A DNA stretch of 11,560 bases from an uncultured Clostridia bacterium (GTDB lineage Bacteria; Bacillota; Clostridia; Oscillospirales; Acutalibacteraceae): assembly GCA_945224895.1 (NCBI GenBank), contig CALYNW010000005.1, positions 1-11,560 of the forward strand, written 5' to 3'. The notes under the pieces were generated by a model. That model had not been told where the DNA came from. It searched no databases and worked only from the letters and a program-made list of their open reading frames with translations. The position numbers were made by a program, and so were the translations under genes. Each line of letters begins with the position of its first letter. Position 1 is the stretch's first letter. Positions 5,878 to 11,560 of the stretch are shown here, piece by piece.

Positions 5878-7637
5878 TGATAAAAAAATTAGCAAAATAT
5901 ATGAATGGCTTGTGGCTTCTTTCAATTATAAGTGCAATGGGTATGATTATCGAGGCTATATGCGAGCTTGCCATGCCGTCTCTTGCAAACAGCATTTATG
6001 AAAGAGTAAGCACCGCCTCCTCGCCTGCCGATGCCAAGGACTTTGTTATAAAAATGGGAATAGGTATGCTTGCTTTGGCTGTTGTAGGTCTTTGCGGAGG
6101 ACTTGCCACAATGAAATCCTCTGCAGTAGTAAGTCAGCGCTTTGCATTTAGACTAAGACGTGACGTATATAACAAAATAAGCAAATTCTCATTCAAAAAC
6201 ATTGACAGATTTTCAACGGCTTCACTTACAACAAGAATGACAAACGATATCACAATGCTCCAAAACGTAGTAATGATGTCTCTGCGTATTCTTGTAAGGG
6301 GTCCGGCTCTTCTTATCGTATCGGCTGTTTTCGCATTTAAAATCAATGAGAAAATGTCAACAATTCTTCTTGCAATTCTACCGGTAATTATTGTAATCGT
6401 TGTTCTTGTTTTGAAATTCGGCTTTCCTATGTTCCAGAAAATGCAGAAAAAGGTTGATAACGTAAACAGAGTTGTTCAGGAAAACCTTATCGGAATGAGA
6501 GTTGTTAAAGCATTCGTTCGTGAGGATCACGAAAAGGAAAAGTTCCACAAGGTATCAGACGAGCTTGCCGAGCAGGGTGCAAGGGCTTCGGGACTTATCG
6601 TAACCGTTATGCCGATTATGATGCTTCTCTTCAACGTTGTAATTGTTTTTGTATATTACAAGGGTTCAATAGATGCCGCTAATTTCAGCGAAACAGGTAT
6701 GCAGGTAGGTCAAATTTCCGTATTCGCATCATACATTGCACAAATTCTTATGAATCTTATGATGATTTCAATGATGCTTCTTCAACTTGCAAGAGGTAAA
6801 GCCTGCGGCGACAGAGTTGTTGAAATTCTCGACACGGATATTGATATAGTAAATCCCGAAAATCCGTATATCCCGTCAGCAGAAAATGCAAAGGGTAAGG
6901 TTGAATTTAAAAACGTATCCTTCAAATATGATGTTGAATCTAACGGTGACGAAATACTTGAAAACATATCCTTTACCGCAAACCCCGGTGAAATAATCGG
7001 TATCGTAGGAGGAACAGGCTGCGGTAAATCAAGTCTTGTAAATCTTATTCCCCGACTTTATGATGTAACGGAGGGACAGGTGCTTGTTGACGGCATTGAC
7101 GTAAAGGATTACGATTTAACCGCACTGAGAGATATGATTGGCGTTGTTCTTCAGAAAAACGTGCTTTTCAGCGGAACTATTGAAGAAAACATACGCTGGG
7201 GTAAAAAGGACGCCACCGAGGAGGAAATCGTAAGTGCCTGCAAATCAGCTCAGGCAGATGATTTTATCAGACAACAGCCTGACGGCTATCAGACTTATCT
7301 TGCACAGGGAGGACTTAACCTTTCAGGCGGTCAGAAGCAGAGGCTTTGTATTGCAAGGGCAATGATAAAGCATCCTAAAATCCTTATTCTTGATGACTCA
7401 ACAAGTGCAGTTGATACTGCTACGGAAGCAAAAATCAGAGAGAGCTTCTATAACGAGCTTTCCGATACCACCGTATTTATCATTGCACAGAGAATTTCCT
7501 CCGTTAAGGACGCAGACAAAATACTTGTTGTTGACGACGGGGAAATAAAAGGTATCGGCACACATAATGAGCTTATGGAAAATAACGAAATTTATCGTGA
7601 AATTTATACAACACAGCAGAAAGGAGTGAGTGAGTAA
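5877..7637 (+). CDS. ABC exporter half-transporter with degenerate ATPase site (heterodimer subunit 1)
   Basis: This 586-residue protein joins a six-helix type IV exporter membrane domain (about 1-310) to a C-terminal nucleotide-binding domain. Walker A is GGTGCGKSS (378-386, K384), the Q-loop is Q426 and the signature is a canonical LSGGQ (482-486). The Walker B end reads LILDD, so D507 replaces the catalytic Glu. The switch histidine is replaced by Q538 in IIAQR. The same two changes mark the degenerate-site subunit of heterodimeric exporters such as TM287/288, LmrCD and BmrCD. It therefore needs the downstream partner, whose LSQGQ signature completes this weak site, while its own LSGGQ completes the partner's active site. 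AGGTGA serves as ribosome binding site in the end of marR, and the start overlaps its stop (TAATG). A role in drug or toxic-compound export is inferred from family and MarR control. Confidence 0.94.
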   Translation: MIKKLAKYMNGLWLLSIISAMGMIIEAICELAMPSLANSIYERVSTASSPADAKDFVIKMGIGMLALAVVGLCGGLATMKSSAVVSQRFAFRLRRDVYNKISKFSFKNIDRFSTASLTTRMTNDITMLQNVVMMSLRILVRGPALLIVSAVFAFKINEKMSTILLAILPVIIVIVVLVLKFGFPMFQKMQKKVDNVNRVVQENLIGMRVVKAFVREDHEKEKFHKVSDELAEQGARASGLIVTVMPIMMLLFNVVIVFVYYKGSIDAANFSETGMQVGQISVFASYIAQILMNLMMISMMLLQLARGKACGDRVVEILDTDIDIVNPENPYIPSAENAKGKVEFKNVSFKYDVESNGDEILENISFTANPGEIIGIVGGTGCGKSSLVNLIPRLYDVTEGQVLVDGIDVKDYDLTALRDMIGVVLQKNVLFSGTIEENIRWGKKDATEEEIVSACKSAQADDFIRQQPDGYQTYLAQGGLNLSGGQKQRLCIARAMIKHPKILILDDSTSAVDTATEAKIRESFYNELSDTTVFIIAQRISSVKDADKILVVDDGEIKGIGTHNELMENNEIYREIYTTQQKGVSE

Positions 7638-9493
7638 TGCCACCAATGGGACCTCCCGGCAGGCACGGTGATTTAAAAAAGCCGAAGAACGCAAAAAGGA
7701 CCTTCGGAAGAATATTGAAATATATGGGAAAGAATAAGCTTTTCCTTATAGTTGTATTTATTACCCTTATTCTCAGTACGGTATGCTCCATAGGCGCTTC
7801 ATACTGCTTAAAGCCCATACTCAATGATGTTGCAGACTCCATAAAGGCAAACAACTTCTTTGACTCGGGAATTAAGATTTTGATAAAGAATCTTTTAATG
7901 CTTTCTCTTCTTTATTTGGGTGCTTCTCTGTTTAGCTTTATCCAAAGTAAAATAATGGTTAAAATTGCATATAAAACAACAAATCTTATAAGAAAGGATT
8001 TGTTTGACCATATGCAAACCTTGCCATTAAGATATTTTGACTCAAAAACCCACGGCGAAATTATGAGCCGTTTCACAAACGATGTTGACAATGTTCAAAT
8101 GATGCTTGAGCAATCTATGGTACAGCTTGTTTCCTCCGCATTTACCTTCGTTGGAATTGTTACTGTGATGATTGTCCTCAGCCCTACCCTTTTCGGAATT
8201 GCCTGTATATTCCTCGTTGTTATGCTTATAGCAGTTACTCAGATAGGAAAGCAGTCGAGAAAATATTTCAGGGAACAGCAGAAAAATTTGGGCACTATGA
8301 ACGGTAATATCGAAGAATCTATCGAGGGTATGAAGGTTATCAAGGTGTTCAACCACGAGGAGCAGGCTGTGGAAGATTTCGGAAAAACCAATGAAAATTT
8401 CAGAAAAGCTGCAACAAATGCAAACTTTTTCTCAGGTATAATGGGACCCTGCTCAACAGGTATTAATAACGCAAGCTATGCCTCAATAGCACTCACAGGC
8501 GGTATTCTTGCTCTCACAGGAACTCTTGATATTGGTACGTTTTTCACCTTCTTAAGCTATTCAAAGCAATTCACACAGCCCATAAATCAAATCGCCAACC
8601 AAATGAATACGGTATTTTCAGCCCTTGCAGGTGCAGAACGAGTATTTGAAGTTATGGATATGGAAAGCGAGGTTGACGAAGGAACTGTTACCCTTACCGA
8701 AGAACATACAACAGAAGGCAAAAAATGGTTCTGGGTTGACGGAGAAAAGAAAATACCCGTTGAAGGAAATGTTGTGTTCAGCAACGTAAACTTCAGCTAC
8801 GTTCCCGAAAAGCAGGTGCTTAAGAACATCAATCTCTACGCAAATGCAGGACAGAAAATTGCTTTTGTCGGCTCCACCGGTGCAGGAAAAACAACTATCA
8901 CAAATCTTATAAACCGCTTTTACGATATCCAGGAGGGTACAATCACATACGACTCAATAGATATCAAGCGAATTAAAAAAGACGATTTGAGAAAGAGCCT
9001 TGCAATAGTTTTGCAGGATACACATATGTTTACGGGAACTATTATGGACAATATCCGCTACGGCAGACTTGACGCTACAGACGAGGAATGTATTGCCGCC
9101 GCAAAGCTTGCCTCTGCCCACTCTTTTATAAGGCGTCTGCCTGACGGATATAACACAATTATTACAGGCGACGGCGGAAATCTTTCTCAGGGACAGCGAC
9201 AGCTTCTTGCCATTGCAAGAGCCGCAGTTGCCGACCCGCCTGTTATGATTCTTGACGAGGCTACCTCCTCAATAGATACGAGAACTGAGCTTCATATCGA
9301 ACACGGTATGGATAGACTTATGATAGGAAGAACTGTATTCGTTATTGCTCACAGACTGTCCACAGTCAGAAATTCAAACGCAATTATGGTTCTTGAAAAC
9401 GGTGAAATCATTGAACGAGGAGACCACGAGGACCTCCTTGCACAAAAGGGAAGATATTATGAGCTTTGCACGGGAAAGGCTAAATTAAGCTGA
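7637..9493 (+). CDS. ABC exporter half-transporter with canonical catalytic residues (heterodimer subunit 2)
   Basis: A 618-residue membrane and ATPase fusion. The proline- and glycine-rich N-terminus (MPPMGPPGRHGDLKKPKN) is of a kind common on clostridial second subunits. Membrane helices span about 33-330, followed by a linker with a charged, aromatic insertion (about 343-376). Walker A is GSTGAGKTT (412-420, K418), the Q-loop is Q460, Walker B ends LDE (E541 catalytic) and the switch histidine is H572 in IAHR. The signature is LSQGQ (516-520) rather than LSGGQ, the change expected where it faces the partner's degenerate site. The two proteins thus fit together with one active and one inactive ATP site. 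Translation is coupled to the upstream subunit through TAATG, with GAAAGGAG just before. Its stop is TGA. I see no convincing terminator after it, though the following sequence is very AT-rich. Confidence 0.95.
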   Translation: MPPMGPPGRHGDLKKPKNAKRTFGRILKYMGKNKLFLIVVFITLILSTVCSIGASYCLKPILNDVADSIKANNFFDSGIKILIKNLLMLSLLYLGASLFSFIQSKIMVKIAYKTTNLIRKDLFDHMQTLPLRYFDSKTHGEIMSRFTNDVDNVQMMLEQSMVQLVSSAFTFVGIVTVMIVLSPTLFGIACIFLVVMLIAVTQIGKQSRKYFREQQKNLGTMNGNIEESIEGMKVIKVFNHEEQAVEDFGKTNENFRKAATNANFFSGIMGPCSTGINNASYASIALTGGILALTGTLDIGTFFTFLSYSKQFTQPINQIANQMNTVFSALAGAERVFEVMDMESEVDEGTVTLTEEHTTEGKKWFWVDGEKKIPVEGNVVFSNVNFSYVPEKQVLKNINLYANAGQKIAFVGSTGAGKTTITNLINRFYDIQEGTITYDSIDIKRIKKDDLRKSLAIVLQDTHMFTGTIMDNIRYGRLDATDEECIAAAKLASAHSFIRRLPDGYNTIITGDGGNLSQGQRQLLAIARAAVADPPVMILDEATSSIDTRTELHIEHGMDRLMIGRTVFVIAHRLSTVRNSNAIMVLENGEIIERGDHEDLLAQKGRYYELCTGKAKLS

Positions 9494-9625
9494 TTTTGAT
9501 AAAAAATTTTTTTGCAAATCTAAGCATATATCGTATAATTTTTTTAATTCAAAGAAATTTCATACAATTTGTTGAGTAATTATCAAAGTATGTAAATGCT
9601 TAAAAGGGATTCTTAAAAAAAATGC

Positions 9626-9654
9626 TTTACTTTTTTGAGATATAGTGATATAAT
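9626..9654 (+). promoter_or_regulatory. Promoter of the surface-protein gene
   Basis: TTTACT (9626-9631), 17 bases, then a perfect TATAAT (9649-9654) preceded by an extended TGA. Transcription would begin near 9661, with a leader of about 40 bases to the ATG at 9701, where GAGGTG is the ribosome binding site. The rest of 9494-9700 is AT-rich with nothing else I can name. Confidence 0.7.
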
Positions 9655-9700
9655 CATTATAAATTATCAGAATCTATTAATATGACTGAGGTGTTTACTA

Positions 9701-10267
9701 ATGAAAAAATTACTTTCAATTATTCTTTCTGCAATTATGGCAGTTTCAATGTGCACAGCTTTTGCACTTCCTGTTCTTGCAGCTGACGTAAAGAGTCCTA
9801 CTGCGGCTACTCTTCAGAACGACAAGGCTACTGTTACCGTAAACGGTGAAAACAAGCAGGGCGTTGTTTACAGCCCAAGCAGCACAAATCCAAATGAAAT
9901 CACCTTCAAATATGACGGTGACGGTACTCTTACAGGTTGGGAAAACAACCTTGCTGCTCTCGGTCTTGTTGAGGGCACAGACTTTAAGCTTGCTCAGAAT
10001 GCTGACGGCAGTCTTACAATTACCTTTATTTCTCAGAATGCTGTTACTCAGTGGAACGCAGGTAAGGTTTCTGTAAATGCTCTTGTTGATTTCGAAGAGG
10101 AAACATCAGAGGAAGTTATAGAGGAAGAGGAAGAAACAACTAAGAAGAATGCTTCCTCAAAATCTCCAAGCACAGGTGCTTCAACAGCTGTCCTTGCAGG
10201 TAGCATCGCAGCAGCAGGTGCAGGTATTGCAGTTCTTGCAGCTTCTAAGAAAAGAGACGCTGAATAA
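9701..10267 (+). CDS. Small secreted cell-wall-anchored protein with SPSTG sorting signal
   Basis: A 188-residue precursor. MKKLLSIILSAIMAVSMCTA and the following ALPVLA form a clear signal peptide, cleaved near residue 27-28. Residues 28-130 are a small domain I do not recognise, with alternating patterns suggesting beta strands. An acidic Glu/Thr linker (about 131-147) leads to SPSTG (155-159), a hydrophobic stretch (about 162-181) and KKRDAE. That is the three-part sortase sorting signal, with Ser in place of the Leu of LPXTG. Clostridioides difficile SrtB is known to use (S/P)PXTG motifs, and a class B-type sortase gene follows directly, so this is probably its substrate. The product should be cut between T158 and G159 and linked to peptidoglycan. 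A strong promoter, a terminator directly after it and a preference for AAG lysine codons in the mature part (8 of 11) suggest high expression. Confidence 0.88.
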   Translation: MKKLLSIILSAIMAVSMCTAFALPVLAADVKSPTAATLQNDKATVTVNGENKQGVVYSPSSTNPNEITFKYDGDGTLTGWENNLAALGLVEGTDFKLAQNADGSLTITFISQNAVTQWNAGKVSVNALVDFEEETSEEVIEEEEETTKKNASSKSPSTGASTAVLAGSIAAAGAGIAVLAASKKRDAE

Positions 10268-10282
10268 TTTAATGTAGGAAAA

Positions 10283-10315
10283 GGCCTGTTTGCCTATGGT
10301 GAACAGGTCATTTTT
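10283..10315 (+). terminator. Hairpin terminator between surface protein and sortase
   Basis: GGCCTGTT (10283-10290) pairs with AACAGGTC (10302-10309) with one G-T wobble. The stem extends inward through wobble and GCC/GGT pairs to a TAT loop, giving about 12 pairs in all. TTTTT follows at 10311-10315. It lies 16 bases after the stop of the surface-protein gene and should reduce, but not necessarily abolish, transcription into the sortase. Confidence 0.78.
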
Positions 10316-10343
10316 AATGTATAACAGACTTTGGTGATTTATT

Positions 10344-11144
10344 TTGGAAGATAAAAGCAGTAAAAACAACGAAAAAAAAGAAAAAGACACGAAAAAAAGA
10401 ATACTTATTTTTATACTGATATTTATTCTGATTTTCGGTGTGGCTTTGGCTGTGCTAACCGTTTTTAATAAAAATAATTCCACCCCCGATGAAAACACAA
10501 CAACTACTGTTTCTCAATCTGCATCCGGCGTTAAGGAAAGCACAGTTAAAAATCCAATAGATTTTGACTCGCTGAAAAAAGGCAATGATGAAATTTACGC
10601 TTGGATAAAGATTGACGATACTAAGGTTGATTACCCAATAGTTCAGAACAAAACCGACGATTCCTTTTATCTCCGCCATAAGGCTGAGGATAAATCATGG
10701 TCGGCAAGCGGAGCTATTTATACCGAGCTTGGAAATTCCAAGGATTTCGGGGATTATGTTACCGTAATTTACGGACATAACGGCTACAGCGACACTATGT
10801 TCACAACTCTTCATTATTTTGAAAAGGAAGATTTCTTTAACAGCCACCCCTATTTCTATATTTATACCCCTTCAAAGAAGCTGACATATCAGGTGGTTTC
10901 AGCCTTTAAATATGATGACCGCCACATCTTAAATTCCTTTGATTTTGCAAAGGAGGATGTCCTTAACGGTTTTCGTGATATGATACAAAATCCCGATTCA
11001 CCGCTGAAAAACGTCAGAAACGACCTTGATACCGAGCTTGACAACAGAAGCAGAATTGTTGTCCTTTCCACCTGTATTACAAACCAAAAAAGCAGTAGAT
11101 ATTTAGTTTGCGGAGTATTAGTAAAAAATGAAAAAACCAATTGA
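10344..11144 (+). CDS. srtB: Class B-type sortase
   Basis: A 266-residue membrane-anchored transpeptidase that cleaves the sorting motif of a secreted protein and joins it to the peptidoglycan bridge. A charged cytoplasmic N-terminus (1-19) is followed by one membrane helix (about 20-41) and a Thr/Ser-rich spacer. The domain opens with NPIDFDSLKKGNDEIYAWIKI (about 70-90), which is typical of SrtB. The catalytic triad is complete: H145 in YGHN, C244 in LSTC and R252 in SSRYLVCGVLV. The start is TTG at 10344, seven bases after GGTGAT; no ATG nearby gives an intact membrane anchor. A weak start codon and the terminator upstream imply low enzyme levels beside an abundant substrate. The neighbouring SPSTG protein is its likely target. 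The class assignment rests on motifs only; the symbol follows the class. Confidence 0.9.
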   Translation: MEDKSSKNNEKKEKDTKKRILIFILIFILIFGVALAVLTVFNKNNSTPDENTTTTVSQSASGVKESTVKNPIDFDSLKKGNDEIYAWIKIDDTKVDYPIVQNKTDDSFYLRHKAEDKSWSASGAIYTELGNSKDFGDYVTVIYGHNGYSDTMFTTLHYFEKEDFFNSHPYFYIYTPSKKLTYQVVSAFKYDDRHILNSFDFAKEDVLNGFRDMIQNPDSPLKNVRNDLDTELDNRSRIVVLSTCITNQKSSRYLVCGVLVKNEKTN

Positions 11145-11487
11145 CCCAAATTTAGATAATTTAATTGATGACAGTATCTTAAGCTTAGATACTGATTCGG
11201 ATAATAAAAAGTCTGCCACGTCGGATTCAGACGGAGACGGAATAAAATTTTCGGCAGAAAGCATTGAGGAGCTTAACACCGTACTGCCTGTAAATGCAGA
11301 CGATACACAAACGCAGATACAAACCGTTGATAAGACTCAGATGCGTCACCATCACCATTCCGGTTCCTCAAGCCATGGCTCATCCCACAGCTCAGGCTCC
11401 CATTCAAGCTCATCACATCATCATTCCTCATCACATCATCATTCCTCATCACATCATAATAGTTCATCACATCATCATAGCTCATGA
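11128..11487 (+). CDS. Acidic protein with His/Ser-rich repeat tract, possibly interrupted gene
   Basis: The first 70 or so residues are acidic and polar (rich in Asp, Ser, Thr, with a DSDGDGIKF piece), followed by HHHHSGSSSHGSSH and then near-perfect SSHHHS-type repeats to the stop, 119 residues in all. I do not recognise a family. The His/Ser tract could bind metal ions or act as a flexible linker. The start overlaps the end of the sortase gene by 17 bases in another frame, with GGAG about 12 bases upstream, so it is probably co-transcribed. The stop TGA (11485-11487) lies in the fifth repeat, where the other copies read TCA. Beyond it the frame stays open for 24 codons to the window edge (HHSSHLSQNNKCKLSTAAKI and onward, turning hydrophobic). 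A longer protein with a cytoplasmic His-rich N-terminus and a membrane helix was probably encoded, so this may be a pseudogene, a phase-variable state or a sequencing error. Confidence 0.6.
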   Translation: MKKPIDPNLDNLIDDSILSLDTDSDNKKSATSDSDGDGIKFSAESIEELNTVLPVNADDTQTQIQTVDKTQMRHHHHSGSSSHGSSHSSGSHSSSSHHHSSSHHHSSSHHNSSSHHHSS

Positions 11488-11499
11488 CATCATTCATCC
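11410..11499 (+). repeat. 18-base tandem repeat encoding His/Ser
   Basis: Five 18-base units starting TCATCACATCAT lie head to tail at 11410, 11428, 11446, 11464 and 11482. The first two are identical, the next two differ at a few bases near their ends, and the fifth has TCATGACATCAT. Being a multiple of three, gain or loss of units keeps the frame. Each full unit encodes Ser-Ser-His-His-His-Ser or a close variant. Confidence 0.85.
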
Positions 11500-11560
11500 C
11501 ATTTATCACAAAATAATAAATGCAAGCTATCAACGGCAGCTAAAATTGCCATATCCGTTT

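Noticed and set aside
7398..7854. Minus-strand open frames opposite the junction of the two ABC genes
   Set aside because: They lie opposite two well-supported coding sequences, have no family-like motifs or ribosome binding sites, and are explained as antisense shadows.
9494..9600. Terminator after the second ABC subunit from an A-run followed by a T-run near 9500, and a TAAGCAT/ATGCTTA inverted repeat spanning about 80 bases
   Set aside because: The A/T run has no GC stem, and the 7-base arms are too far apart and too AT-rich to stand out from chance.
10320..10325. TATAAC as the -10 of a separate sortase promoter
   Set aside because: No -35-like sequence lies at 16-18 bases upstream; that region is the terminator stem.
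11410..11499. Tandem repeats considered as a CRISPR array or origin iterons
   Set aside because: The units are contiguous without unique spacers, are a multiple of three, and are in frame as His/Ser codons, so they are a coding repeat.
11273..11533. Minus-strand frame rich in Asp-Val-Met repeats opposite the His/Ser tract
   Set aside because: It is simply the reverse reading of the 18-base repeat; it has no initiation signal and no recognisable content.

Overview
The window looks like chromosome from a low-to-moderate GC Gram-positive anaerobe of the class Clostridia, probably a gut relative of the Ruminococcaceae or Lachnospiraceae. That placement is an inference. It rests on AGGAG-type ribosome binding sites, sigma-A-like promoters with extended -10 elements, a class B-type sortase beside a substrate with an SPSTG sorting signal, and the MarR plus paired ABC exporter and MATE families typical of that group. 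TGA ends several genes, so the code is standard. There are no RNA genes, CRISPR arrays or insertion sequences that I can see, and no gene-free stretch exceeds about 210 bases.

Left part (1-2977): on the minus strand two overlapping genes together make up what is usually one CehA/McbA-type PHP metallohydrolase. The first (622-1098) carries the N-terminal beta domain and the second (622 down to the window edge) the PHP metal-binding domain. Back to back with them, from promoters whose -35 boxes abut, runs a plus-strand operon of a PI-PLC-X domain protein and a GH43-like five-bladed propeller glycosidase. Neither has a signal peptide. A hairpin at 2938-2969 closes this operon and the convergent one that follows.

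Middle part (2978-9493): rsmA (ksgA, 16S rRNA dimethyladenosine transferase) and a MATE exporter form a minus-strand operon. Divergent from it is an exporter operon: a MarR-type regulator and two ABC half-transporters, each joined to the next by a TAATG stop/start overlap. The two half-transporters have complementary degenerate and canonical ATPase motifs, as expected for a heterodimeric type IV multidrug-type exporter. Two tandem copies of TTAGTCGGCTAA lie on the predicted transcription start and are the likely autoregulatory operator.

Right part (9494-11560): a strong promoter drives a small secreted protein with an SPSTG cell-wall sorting signal. A hairpin terminator follows, then a class B-type sortase with a TTG start, the likely enzyme for that substrate. 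Overlapping the sortase end is a gene for an acidic protein with a His/Ser-rich tract made of 18-base repeats. A single base difference in the fifth repeat gives a stop codon, while the frame stays open to the end of the window, so the gene may be interrupted.

The points most worth a second look are the split metallohydrolase with its possible leaderless or TTG start, the apparently cytoplasmic PI-PLC/GH43 pair, the sortase-substrate pair separated by a terminator, and the stop codon inside the His/Ser repeat.
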